64,000 bases of DNA from Opitutia bacterium (GTDB lineage Bacteria > Verrucomicrobiota > Verrucomicrobiia > Opitutales > Opitutaceae). Numbering within the stretch: the first letter of the stretch is position 1; every line of letters begins with the position of its first letter. The DNA lies in the NCBI GenBank assembly GCA_947467625.1, contig CANIJN010000003.1, forward strand, positions 1-64,000, given 5' to 3'. The notes under the pieces were generated by a model that saw nothing but the letters and a program-made list of their open reading frames with translations, was not told the DNA's origin and made no database searches. This document shows, one piece after another, positions 1-8,624 of the stretch. The position numbers and the translations under genes are program-made.

Positions 1-743
1 TCCGCAATGTGCAGGGCACCTTCGGGAAAAACGGTTTTTTCCTCCAGCCTCATTGGCGCGCGGGAGCCAACTATGGGCAGATAACTTTCGAGAACATCGA
101 TCTACGACCGGCCAAGGCCGACTATGGGATCATCCCGTTTGTCTTCTTCCTCGCCGGCCACTTCGAGCACCTCACCTTGCGTAACATCCAGAGCCACCTG
201 CCGGTGGACAGCCGACCGGTGATCTGGGTCATGCCGCACGCGGTGATCGATGTGCTGAGCGTGGAGGGGATGCGGATTTATCAGAAAGATCCTCACTCCG
301 CCAAAGCGCCGGTCATTCAGGTCGATGGGCAGATTGATCTCCTGGCGGTGAAGGATGTGACTCTCTACCGGGCCAAAGAAATGCCGATCGACGGGGCGCT
401 GATTCGGACTGATCCCGATAAGACCAAATGGAAGAACTACCTTCGCGTCGGGACCAGCCAGACGAAACCGAACCCGACAAATTACGGCAAGGTGCCTTTG
501 GACAGCCGCGGCTGGCCGGGCGCTCAGGCCTCGCTGGAAATCATCCCGAAAATCAATCGTCTCCATCTCTCGAATATCACGGCCAACCGGATCAAGAGTG
601 TGGTCCAGCACGATCTCGGCGAAATCGGCCAACTCCAACTCGACAACATCATGACGTCTGAAGTGCCGAATCCGATCTCCGTCAGTGGTGAGGCGAAGAT
701 CGGAGAAATTTCGTCCACGAAAAAAGACGGAAATCGACCATGA
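1..743 (+). CDS. GH28-like right-handed beta-helix protein, 3' part (subfamily B)
   Basis: The reading frame is already open at the window edge (first full codon at base 3), so this is the C-terminal ~246 residues of a longer gene. It aligns end to end with the C-terminal half of the protein at 5480-7105: both share a block beginning RNVQGTF, the block ENIDLRP, and the closing blocks INRLHLSNITANRIKSVVQH and EIGQLQLDNIM. The repeated short beta-strand pattern fits a pectin-lyase-like solenoid. The catalytic region lies upstream and cannot be seen. The stop overlaps the next start by ATGA, so it belongs to the same transcription unit. Its exact substrate is unknown; an extracellular carbohydrate-active role is inferred from its neighbours (sulfatases). 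Confidence 0.8.
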   Translation, partial: RNVQGTFGKNGFFLQPHWRAGANYGQITFENIDLRPAKADYGIIPFVFFLAGHFEHLTLRNIQSHLPVDSRPVIWVMPHAVIDVLSVEGMRIYQKDPHSAKAPVIQVDGQIDLLAVKDVTLYRAKEMPIDGALIRTDPDKTKWKNYLRVGTSQTKPNPTNYGKVPLDSRGWPGAQASLEIIPKINRLHLSNITANRIKSVVQHDLGEIGQLQLDNIMTSEVPNPISVSGEAKIGEISSTKKDGNRP

Positions 744-2287
744 AGCCCGCCATTTCATTCCTCGCGGCGTTGCTGCTCGCACTGACGGGCACGCTCACGG
801 CCGCGGAGCTCTTCGACCCGCTTCCTCGGTCGGTGCCTGCGGTCGAGGGAGTCGATTCTGCGGGCATCGTCCGATTCCTTGAGACGATGGAGGCGCGAGG
901 GTTCGAGTTGCACAGCTTCATGCTCCTAAGGCACGGCAAGGTCGTCGCCGAGACTTGGTGGACTCCCTACGCGCCTGATATCCCGCACGGCCTCTATTCC
1001 TTGAGCAAAAGCTTCGCCTCGACCGCCGTCGGACTGGCCGTGGCGGAGGGACGACTCACACTGGACGACAAGGTGATCTCGTTCTTTCCGGAGTCGCTGC
1101 CACCGCAGGTTAGCGATCACCTCGCCGCCATGCGCGTGCGCGACCTGCTCTGCATGGCCGCTGGTCACGAAAAGGATCCGCAGGATGAAATGGTAAAGTC
1201 CGACGACTGGGTCCGCGCCTTCCTCGCGCAGCCGCTCGTCCGCGCCCCCGGCACGCAATTTGTCTACAGCAGCGCGGCTACCTACATGTGCTCCGCCATC
1301 GTGCAGAAAGTGACTGGCATGACCGTGCTCGCTTATCTCCGACCCCGTCTGTTCGAGCCACTGGGAATCACTGGCATGACGTGGGACACCTGCCCTCGAG
1401 GCATCAATACGGGAGGCTGGGGCCTGAGCGTGCCGACCGAGGGCCTCGCCAAGTTTGGACAACTCTACCTTCAGAAAGGCCAGTGGCAGGGCCGCCAAAT
1501 CCTACCGGCTGCATGGGTCGCGGAGGCCACCTCGTTTCAAATCCAGCAGCCCGCCAAGGCCGGATCGACCCTGCAAAGGGAAGATGACGATAAGCGCCAA
1601 GGGTATGGCTACCAGTTCTGGCGTTGCCGCCACAACGCGGTGCGGGGCGACGGAGCGTTCGGCCAGCTCATCGTGATGATGCCTGATCAGGATGCGGTCG
1701 TCGTGATGACCAGCGAAAGTCGTGACATGATGGAGCAACTTGGCCTGGTCTGGGACCATCTCCTGCCCGCTCTCCAAGGCACTGCGCTTCCGGCCGACGG
1801 AGCCGCGCAGCAGAAACTCACCCGACTCCTCCGCTCCCGCAACCTGGCACCCCAGCGTGGCGTCGGCGGACCCGTAGGCACGCAGACTTTTGCCCTGGAA
1901 CCAAACAGCCTCGGCATCACCCACCTCACCTTGGCCACTACCGGCAAAGCCGTAAACCTTACCGCCACGGTGGATGGCACCGAACATCGCATCGTCCACG
2001 GACTCGGCGAATGGCGTATGAGTGACACCGCCATGCCGGGAACACCCACTCGGCTCGGCGCCGGCACGCTCGCCATGACGACGCGAAGGGTAGCCGCCAG
2101 CGCCGCCTGGCTGGATGCCGCGACGATCGAACTCACCTGGCGCTACCTTGAGTTCCCGCACCGCGATACGGTCACCTGCCGTTTCGATGCAGACCGCGTC
2201 ACCCTGAGCTTTCTGAGCAGCATCACCGTCTTGGGCAGGGCTGCGCCTGCCCGTCCCACACTGACTGGCAAGAGAATAGCCCCATGA
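740..2287 (+). CDS. Secreted serine hydrolase, beta-lactamase/DD-peptidase (class C) family
   Basis: 515 residues with an N-terminal Sec signal (hydrophobic run ending TLTAA). The SxxK nucleophile motif is visible as SLSK (Ser87/Lys90), with a YSS motif (Y-x-N/S element) further on and a GAFGQ stretch as the likely third active-site motif. These are the hallmarks of the beta-lactamase-related serine hydrolase family, which includes carboxylesterases and D-aminopeptidases. A ~150-residue C-terminal beta-rich extension follows the catalytic domain. In a polysaccharide locus it may be a deacylating esterase rather than an antibiotic-resistance enzyme; that is inference. The start overlaps the upstream stop (ATGA) and the stop overlaps the next start (ATGA). 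The signal peptide is a degenerate form of the leader shared by neighbours. Confidence 0.85.
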   Translation: MKPAISFLAALLLALTGTLTAAELFDPLPRSVPAVEGVDSAGIVRFLETMEARGFELHSFMLLRHGKVVAETWWTPYAPDIPHGLYSLSKSFASTAVGLAVAEGRLTLDDKVISFFPESLPPQVSDHLAAMRVRDLLCMAAGHEKDPQDEMVKSDDWVRAFLAQPLVRAPGTQFVYSSAATYMCSAIVQKVTGMTVLAYLRPRLFEPLGITGMTWDTCPRGINTGGWGLSVPTEGLAKFGQLYLQKGQWQGRQILPAAWVAEATSFQIQQPAKAGSTLQREDDDKRQGYGYQFWRCRHNAVRGDGAFGQLIVMMPDQDAVVVMTSESRDMMEQLGLVWDHLLPALQGTALPADGAAQQKLTRLLRSRNLAPQRGVGGPVGTQTFALEPNSLGITHLTLATTGKAVNLTATVDGTEHRIVHGLGEWRMSDTAMPGTPTRLGAGTLAMTTRRVAASAAWLDAATIELTWRYLEFPHRDTVTCRFDADRVTLSFLSSITVLGRAAPARPTLTGKRIAP

Positions 2288-3891
2288 AGAATTTACTCCC
2301 AATGAAACCCACGCTCACATTCCTCACCGCCCTGCTGCTTGCGCCGCTGGCCGCGTTGCACGCGGCACCTTCCGCAGATTCCCGCATCGTCGTCGCCAGC
2401 GAGGCGGGCGCGAAGCTCGACAGCGATGTCAACAAGGGCGGCGGCACCGACGACACCGCGCTCATCCAGAGCATCCTGGACCGCGCGCCGAAGCTCGGTT
2501 CACTCACACTGATCGTGGACGGCGCCATCCTGACCTCAGGCCTGAGGATTCACTCGAACACCACCATCCAGTGCCTGAATCGCGCCTGTGGCTTCTACCT
2601 CGCCGACAACTCCAATCGTCCGATTATCGGCAATGCCACGCCCCAGCCCAAAGGCCGGGCGGATCACAATCTTTCGTTCATCGGCGGCACTTACAATGGC
2701 AACGCGGAGCACCAGGAACATTCATCGAAGGACTACGGATGGACTACCGCGTTTGCGCTGCACGGCGTGGAGCAGGTGCTCTTCCGTGATGTTTCCATCA
2801 CCAATGCACGCACCTTCGCCGTCTATCTCACCAACTGGCGGCGGGTGGTCTTTGAGAACATCTACATCAACGTTAACCACATGCCGAAATCCTCGAACCA
2901 GGACGGCATCCACGTCCAGGGCCCGGGCGAGTTCCTGAGCATCCGTAATGTTCAGGGACGCGCGTGGGACGACCTGATTGCGCTGATCATGGACGACCTG
3001 CGTGGCGGTCTGGACAATAAGGGGAAATTTGCCCCCAGTCCGGTCGCTAGTCAGCGATTTAGCCCCAACTCGGCGATAGGCCCCGTGAGCGACGTGGACA
3101 TTGATGGCGTGCAATCGGACGACTGTGCTCAGGTTATCCGCATCCAATCCCGCGCCTCGAGGGTCGACCGCCTCTCGATCCGCAACGTGAAGGGCACCTA
3201 CCGCGATTTCGGCGTCTGGATCACGTCGTATCTGTGCGAGGGTGGCGACTTCGGTCGACTGGAGTTTGAGAACATCGATCTCCGTCCTGGCGGTCAGCGT
3301 GCCTACGACTACGTGCCGCCCTTCCTCTTCTGGCTCGCGGGCAAGATGGAGCAGGTGACGCTCAAAAACATCAGCAGCCATGCGCCGATCGACGACCGCC
3401 CGCTCATATGGATCCAGCCGGACGCGAAGATCGACCGGTTACGCATCGACGGCCTGAACGTATACGACCCGCGCAAGAAAATCGGTCACTCGCCGCTCAT
3501 CCGCGCCGATGGGCACATCGCGCTGCTGCAAGTGCGCGAGGTAGTGGTCCAACGACCGCAGGCCACCTCACCCGCCGGCTCCTTGATCGGCACCTCCCTG
3601 GATCGCTCCGCGCTAAAGGCCTTCATGGATGCTCGGGCCTGGATAGTAAAACCGGGCAACGGGATGCACGGCTGGCCCGAAGCTTACGGCTACCTCACTT
3701 CGCAACCGCAGATTCAGCGGCTGCAAATTGATGACGTCGTCGCCGAGGGCCTGGAGCAACTCCTCGATCATCAAGCGGGAACCATCGAAGCGCTGGACCT
3801 CCGTGACCTCTCGATTCCCGCCACGACGAAGGCTGTTCATCAAGGTGGCGAGGCGAAGATTACCAAAACCCAAGGAGCATCCTTGAAATGA
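2284..3891 (+). CDS. GH28-like right-handed beta-helix protein, subfamily A copy 1
   Basis: 535 residues. The ATG at 2284 overlaps the upstream stop, but an in-frame ATG at 2302 gives the canonical leader MKPTLTFLTALLLAPLAALH and may be the real start. The mature part opens with a GGGTDDTALIQ segment typical of pectin-lyase-fold proteins. GH28-type motifs are partly present: NQDGIHV near residue 205 (N-x-D), WDD at 228-230, and IRIQ (RIK-like). I could not find the GHG histidine motif, so this is not a standard polygalacturonase. It is probably exported and probably acts on a sulfated or pectic polysaccharide given the adjoining sulfatases; substrate unknown. It is one of three subfamily A copies in the window (also 3888 and 27333). 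Confidence 0.85.
   Translation: MKNLLPMKPTLTFLTALLLAPLAALHAAPSADSRIVVASEAGAKLDSDVNKGGGTDDTALIQSILDRAPKLGSLTLIVDGAILTSGLRIHSNTTIQCLNRACGFYLADNSNRPIIGNATPQPKGRADHNLSFIGGTYNGNAEHQEHSSKDYGWTTAFALHGVEQVLFRDVSITNARTFAVYLTNWRRVVFENIYINVNHMPKSSNQDGIHVQGPGEFLSIRNVQGRAWDDLIALIMDDLRGGLDNKGKFAPSPVASQRFSPNSAIGPVSDVDIDGVQSDDCAQVIRIQSRASRVDRLSIRNVKGTYRDFGVWITSYLCEGGDFGRLEFENIDLRPGGQRAYDYVPPFLFWLAGKMEQVTLKNISSHAPIDDRPLIWIQPDAKIDRLRIDGLNVYDPRKKIGHSPLIRADGHIALLQVREVVVQRPQATSPAGSLIGTSLDRSALKAFMDARAWIVKPGNGMHGWPEAYGYLTSQPQIQRLQIDDVVAEGLEQLLDHQAGTIEALDLRDLSIPATTKAVHQGGEAKITKTQGASLK
2320..2354 (+). repeat. Signal-peptide-coding 35-base core, first of seven copies
   Basis: The segment encodes the leader core FLTALLLAPLAA. 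Aligned copies of the same length lie at 3921-3955, 5513-5547, 7120-7154, 12456-12490, 13262-13296 and 14593-14627, each in the same reading frame at the start of a gene. The copy at 3921 is identical to this one and the others differ by a few bases. More diverged copies begin near 758, 8643 and 17764. The downstream proteins belong to at least four unrelated families. Confidence 0.9.
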
Positions 3892-3911
3892 AAATGTTGA
3901 TCATGAAACCC
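3781..3911 (+). repeat. 131-base direct repeat across a gene junction (second copy 5373-5503)
   Basis: Bases 3781-3911 and 5373-5503 match at 128 of 131 positions by eye. The repeat covers the end of one GH28-like gene, the AAGGAG ribosome-binding site about ten bases before the next ATG, and the first codons of the next gene. It marks a recent tandem duplication or gene-conversion tract that preserved the translation-initiation region. Confidence 0.9.
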
Positions 3912-5483
3912 ACCCTTACATTCCTCACCGCCCTGCTGCTTGCGCCGCTGGCCGCGTTGCATGCCGCGCCCTCCGCGAACGCCCACATCGTAATCGCCAG
4001 CGAGGCGGGCGCGAAACTCGACAGCGACGTCAACAAAGGCGGCGGCACCGACGACACCGCGCTCATCCAGAGCATCCTCGACCGTGCGCCGAAGCTCGGT
4101 TCGCTCACACTGATCGTGGACGGCGCCATCCTGACCTCAGGCCTGAGGATTCACTCGAACACCACCATCCAGTGCCTGAATCGAGCCTGCGGCTTCTATC
4201 TGGCGGACGCATCCAATCGCCCGATTGTCATCAATGCAACGCCCCAACCGCAAGGCCGCGCGGATCACAATCTGTCGTTCCTCGGCGGGACTTACAACGG
4301 CAATGCTGCGCACCAGGAACACCACACGGAAGAATATGGCGCTACAACGGCGTTCGCCCTGCATGGGGTGGAGCAGGTGCTCTTACGTGATGTCTCCATC
4401 ACCGACTCACGGACATTCGCCGTTTACCTCACCAATTGGCGGCGCGTCGTCTTCGAGAACATCTACCTCAATCTCGAGCATATTCCGAAGCAATCGACTC
4501 AGGACGGCATCCATGTCCAGGGCCCCGGCGAGTTCCTGAGCATCCGCAACGTCCAGGGCCGCTCGTGGGATGACATGATCGCACTGACCAACGACGGCCT
4601 GGCAGGCGACTGGAACAGCGAGGGGCAATTCGTTCGAGCGACGAACCGCAATTCCGGCAAATACTCGGGCATGGGTGCTGTGAGCGATGTGGACATCGAC
4701 GGCGTCCAGGCATTCGACTGTGCTCAGATCATCCGCATCCTGTCACGTGCTGCTCGGCTGGACCGCGTTTCCATCCGCAACGTGAAGGGAACCTACCGGG
4801 ACTTTGGCGTCTGGATCACACCCTATTTCCGCGAGGGCGGGAACATCGGGCGGCTGGAGTTTGAGAACATCGACCTACGTCCCGTCGGTCCAAGCGCCTA
4901 CGATTATGTGCCGCCCTTCCTCTTCTGGTTCGCGGGCAAGATGGAGCAGGTAACGCTCAAGAACATCAGCAGCCACGCGCCCATCGACGACCGCCCGCTC
5001 GTCTGGATCCAGCCGGACGCGAAGATTGATCGGCTGCTCATCGATGGCTTGAACGTCTATGATCCGCGCAAGGAAATCGGCCACGCGCCACTCATCCGCG
5101 CCGATGGGCGCATCGCGTTGCTGCAAGTGCGCGATGTCGTCGTCCAACGTCCGCAAGCCCAGGCGCCCGCCGGCTCCCTGATCGCCACCTCGCCGGATCG
5201 CTCGGCGATGAAGGCCTTCATGGATGCCCGGTCCGGTATCGTGAATCCCAAAGGCATGCGTGGCTGGCCCCAAGGTCCCGGCTACCTCACCATGCCGCCG
5301 CAGATTCATCGCCTGCAGATCAGCGGCGTCGTCGCCGAAGGACTGGAGCACATCCTCGATCATAAAACCGGCACCATCGAAGCGCTGGACCTCCGTGACC
5401 TCTCGATTCCCTCCACGACGAAGGCTGTTCATCAAGGTGGCGAGGCGAAGATTACCAAAACCCAAGGAGCATCCTTGAAATGA
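3888..5483 (+). CDS. GH28-like right-handed beta-helix protein, subfamily A copy 2
   Basis: 531 residues and closely similar to the copy at 2284 throughout. An AAGGAG lies ten bases before the ATG at 3888; an in-frame ATG at 3903 would give the standard leader MKPTLTFLTALLLAPLAALH. TQDGIHV, WDD and IRIL segments stand where GH28 enzymes have N-x-D, DD and RIK motifs; the GHG motif is again not seen. The central block (about residues 240-265) differs most from copy 1, suggesting divergence of a substrate-facing loop, whereas the ends are nearly identical. Its stop overlaps the next start by ATGA. It is likely exported with its neighbours; substrate unknown. Confidence 0.85.
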   Translation: MKMLIMKPTLTFLTALLLAPLAALHAAPSANAHIVIASEAGAKLDSDVNKGGGTDDTALIQSILDRAPKLGSLTLIVDGAILTSGLRIHSNTTIQCLNRACGFYLADASNRPIVINATPQPQGRADHNLSFLGGTYNGNAAHQEHHTEEYGATTAFALHGVEQVLLRDVSITDSRTFAVYLTNWRRVVFENIYLNLEHIPKQSTQDGIHVQGPGEFLSIRNVQGRSWDDMIALTNDGLAGDWNSEGQFVRATNRNSGKYSGMGAVSDVDIDGVQAFDCAQIIRILSRAARLDRVSIRNVKGTYRDFGVWITPYFREGGNIGRLEFENIDLRPVGPSAYDYVPPFLFWFAGKMEQVTLKNISSHAPIDDRPLVWIQPDAKIDRLLIDGLNVYDPRKEIGHAPLIRADGRIALLQVRDVVVQRPQAQAPAGSLIATSPDRSAMKAFMDARSGIVNPKGMRGWPQGPGYLTMPPQIHRLQISGVVAEGLEHILDHKTGTIEALDLRDLSIPSTTKAVHQGGEAKITKTQGASLK

Positions 5484-7105
5484 AAATGCTGATCTTGAAA
5501 CCCTTCCTCGCATTCCTCACCGCGCTGCTGCTCGCGCCGCTGGCCGCGTTGCACGCGACACCTTCCGCAGACGCCCGCATCGTCGTCGCCAGCGAGGCCG
5601 GCGCGAAACTCGACAGCGACGTCAACAAAGGCGGCGGCACCGACGACACGGCGCTCATCCAGAGCATCCTCGATCGCGCGCCGAAGCTCGGCTCGCTGAA
5701 GCTGATCGTCGATGGCGCGATCCTCGTGCGGGGGCTGAAGGTTCACTCCAACACGACCATCGAGTGCCTTAGCAGCGCTTGCGGATTCTTCCTCGCGGAC
5801 CACTCCGACCAGCCGATCTTCATCAACGCCGATCCCTCGCGCACGGAGCGCAAGAACCAAAACATCGCGTTCCTGGGTGGCACCTACAACGGAAACTCCG
5901 CAAACCAAACCCCACACACAATGGAGTCAAAGTTGCCGCCAGGACGGAACTGGACCGTCGGTATCGGCTTGTATGGCGTGGAGCAGGTCACGATGCGCGA
6001 TGTCACCATCAGGGACATGACCACCCTCGCCGTCCAGTTCTCGAACTGTGAGCGCGTCACCTGCGAGAACGTCTTCATTCACGTCGGCCAAAAGCCCATT
6101 CCATTCCAGTGCGGCATTCAATTCCATGGCCCGGGCCGGTTTCTCTCCATGCGAAACATCCATGGCAACCCTGGCGATGACATCATCGCCATCATTGCCG
6201 ACGGCATCTATAGCGACTGGAACAAGCAGGGCGAGTTCACTTACAACGATTTTATGGGACCCAACGTCAGCTTCGGTCCCATCAGCGATGTGGACATTGA
6301 CGGTGTGTTCATTGACGGGGCGCACAACGGCATCCGCATTTCCTCCCGCGCCTCGCGGGTGGATCGAATATCCATCCGAAATGTGCAGGGCACCTTCACC
6401 AAGTATGGCTTCTTCATCTCGCCTCAGTGGCGTCCGGGAGGCGATTTTGGGCGGATCACCTTTGAGAACATCGACCTTCGTCCGCTGGAGCCCGACTTCG
6501 GGCCGCTGCCCTTCATATTTCTGATCCAGGGCAACATCGAGCAACTCACGCTGCGCAACATCCACAGCCACCTGCCCGTGGACAGCCGGCCCGTGGTCTG
6601 GGTGCAGCCGAGTTCCGACATCGGCGTGCTGCGCGTAGACGGGATGAGCATCTACCAAAAGGACCCGCGCTCCGCCCAGACTCCCGTGATCCAGGTGGAC
6701 GGGCACATCGACCTTCTTTCCGTGAACAACGTGACTCTCTTTCGCCCCAAGGAAATCCCCATCGCTGGGTCGTTAGTCCGCACGGACCCGGATAAGACCA
6801 AGTTGAAAAAATACTACGCTATCGGACGGAGCGTGCTCAATGCCTCATATCCTTGGGCAGTGGACGGACGCGGCTGGCCGGAAGCCTTGCAGAGTCTCGA
6901 ACGCAAGCCGCAGATCAATCGCCTCCATCTCTCGAACATCACCGCCAACCGGATCAAGAGCGTCGTCCAGCATGACGTCGGCGAAATCGGTCAACTCCAG
7001 CTCGATAACATCATGACCACTGAAGTGCCGAATCCGATCTCGGTCATCGGCGCAGCGAAGATCGGAGAAATCTCATCCACGACGAAAAAGGAAAATAGAC
7101 CATGA
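5480..7105 (+). CDS. GH28-like right-handed beta-helix protein, subfamily B copy
   Basis: 541 residues. The N-terminal ~100 residues match subfamily A almost exactly (leader, GGGTDDTALIQ, IHSNTTI-like block), but the body diverges and its C-terminal half matches the truncated protein at 1-743 instead. The N-x-D motif of subfamily A is replaced by FQCGIQF, so the first aspartate is lost, while GDDIIAI retains the aspartate pair in a more GH28-like context and RISS replaces RIK. It may have altered chemistry or be a non-catalytic binding protein. The leader starts with a TTG-encoded leucine where the other copies have MKP, so the ATG at 5480, which overlaps the upstream stop, is the start. Confidence 0.85.
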   Translation: MKMLILKPFLAFLTALLLAPLAALHATPSADARIVVASEAGAKLDSDVNKGGGTDDTALIQSILDRAPKLGSLKLIVDGAILVRGLKVHSNTTIECLSSACGFFLADHSDQPIFINADPSRTERKNQNIAFLGGTYNGNSANQTPHTMESKLPPGRNWTVGIGLYGVEQVTMRDVTIRDMTTLAVQFSNCERVTCENVFIHVGQKPIPFQCGIQFHGPGRFLSMRNIHGNPGDDIIAIIADGIYSDWNKQGEFTYNDFMGPNVSFGPISDVDIDGVFIDGAHNGIRISSRASRVDRISIRNVQGTFTKYGFFISPQWRPGGDFGRITFENIDLRPLEPDFGPLPFIFLIQGNIEQLTLRNIHSHLPVDSRPVVWVQPSSDIGVLRVDGMSIYQKDPRSAQTPVIQVDGHIDLLSVNNVTLFRPKEIPIAGSLVRTDPDKTKLKKYYAIGRSVLNASYPWAVDGRGWPEALQSLERKPQINRLHLSNITANRIKSVVQHDVGEIGQLQLDNIMTTEVPNPISVIGAAKIGEISSTTKKENRP

Positions 7106-8616
7106 AAAAGTCCCTCACCTTCCTCACCGCCCTGCTGCTCGCGCCGCTGGCTGCACTGCAAGCCGCCGATGCGCCGAAGCAGAAACCCAACCTCGTCATT
7201 ATCTTCACCGACGACATGGGCTATGCCGACATCGGCGCATACGGCTGCAAGGACATCCCCACACCTCATATCGACCGGCTCGCCGCCGAGGGCACCAGGT
7301 TCACCAGCGCCTACACCGTCGCGCCCGTCTGTGTGCCTTCGCGCATGGGGCTCATGAGCGGTAGGTTCCCCGCCCGCTTCGGTGTCTTCGACAACCCCAT
7401 ACGCCAGCAGCAAGTCCAGATATGCCAGATATGGATGCAGCAGATCACCCTAGCCGACGTGCTCAAAAAACAAGGCTACCGCACCGCCACCATCGGCAAG
7501 TGGCATCTCAGCGGGCACAGTGACTTTGAGTTCAAGCCACCGCACGAGCGCGGATTCGACGAGTTCGTCGGCGTCACGGGCGGCTTAAGTTCGTTTTGGA
7601 AGGGCACGGAACTCGTGCGGCTGAAGGACGGCAACTATGAGCGGTTCAAATCGCCGGACTACCTCACCAACTTCTTCGGCACCGAGGCCTGCGAGTTCAT
7701 CCAGCGGCAGAAAGACGGTCCGTGGTTCCTTTATCTGGCCTTCAATGCCCCGCATGCGCCGCTCGACGGACTTGATGAGGATCAGGCCGCCATCGAGGCG
7801 AAGGACATCAGTTCCAACCGTCGCAAATACGCCGCGATGGTCCGCGCCGTCGACCGCAACATTGGCCGCGTGATGGAAAAGATCCGCGAACTCGGCCTCG
7901 CCGGAAACACGCTGGTTGTTTTCACCAATGACAACGGCGGCGGCGGTAACAACATCGCCATTCACACCCGTAACACCGCAATTAACATCCCATACCGCGG
8001 CCACAAGTTCGACGTCTTGGAGGGCGGCGTGCGGGTGCCTTTCATCATGCACTGGCCCGGCCAGGTGCCCGTCGGCCAAACCTTCGATGGCATCGTCAGC
8101 ACGGTGGATGTGTTCCCAACCTTTGCCAAAGTCGCCAACGCCACCCTGCCCGGCAACTTGGACGGCGTGGATCTCATGCCTTACATCCAGGGCAAAAAGA
8201 CCGGCCACCCGCACGACACCCTCTGCTGGCAGCAGCGAATCTTTGCCAGACCGAACGAACGCAAACCCGGCCCCGTCTATCCCGTGCCCGCTTACAACCT
8301 GGCCATCCGCAGCGGTAAATGGAAAGCCATCAAGCTCGACCAACCCTTCGACGGCACCGACGACTCCCGCGCCCAGGAACTCTACCCCAACCAGACCTAC
8401 CCCACCCAGGCCAGCGTCGATAACATGCGTCCCGAAGACGCCCGCCCCTGGGAACTCTACGACCTGAGTCGCGACCCCGCCGAACTGAACGACCTCGCCA
8501 CCGAGTTCCCTGATAAAGTGAAGGAACTCAGCGCAGCCTTTTTCGCCTGGCAGAAACAGATGCCCAAGCCCGTGCCGCCGCCCGTCGCGACCAAAACCGA
8601 AGCCAAGCAGAAATAG
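7102..8616 (+). CDS. Secreted type I sulfatase
   Basis: 504 residues with leader FLTALLLAPLAALQA. FTDDMGYAD (residues ~35-43) supplies the metal-binding Asp pair, and CVPSR at residues 77-81 is the C-x-P-S-R signature whose cysteine is converted to formylglycine by the FGE maturase. A GKWH segment follows, and TNDNGG marks the second metal-binding region, all standard for the alkaline-phosphatase-superfamily sulfatases. It hydrolyses sulfate esters from an unknown, probably polysaccharide, substrate in the periplasm or outside the cell. It overlaps the beta-helix gene upstream by ATGA and lies eight bases before another sulfatase, so co-transcription is likely. The C-terminal tail is Pro/Lys-rich. 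Confidence 0.93.
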   Translation: MKKSLTFLTALLLAPLAALQAADAPKQKPNLVIIFTDDMGYADIGAYGCKDIPTPHIDRLAAEGTRFTSAYTVAPVCVPSRMGLMSGRFPARFGVFDNPIRQQQVQICQIWMQQITLADVLKKQGYRTATIGKWHLSGHSDFEFKPPHERGFDEFVGVTGGLSSFWKGTELVRLKDGNYERFKSPDYLTNFFGTEACEFIQRQKDGPWFLYLAFNAPHAPLDGLDEDQAAIEAKDISSNRRKYAAMVRAVDRNIGRVMEKIRELGLAGNTLVVFTNDNGGGGNNIAIHTRNTAINIPYRGHKFDVLEGGVRVPFIMHWPGQVPVGQTFDGIVSTVDVFPTFAKVANATLPGNLDGVDLMPYIQGKKTGHPHDTLCWQQRIFARPNERKPGPVYPVPAYNLAIRSGKWKAIKLDQPFDGTDDSRAQELYPNQTYPTQASVDNMRPEDARPWELYDLSRDPAELNDLATEFPDKVKELSAAFFAWQKQMPKPVPPPVATKTEAKQK

Positions 8617-8624
8617 ACCAAACC

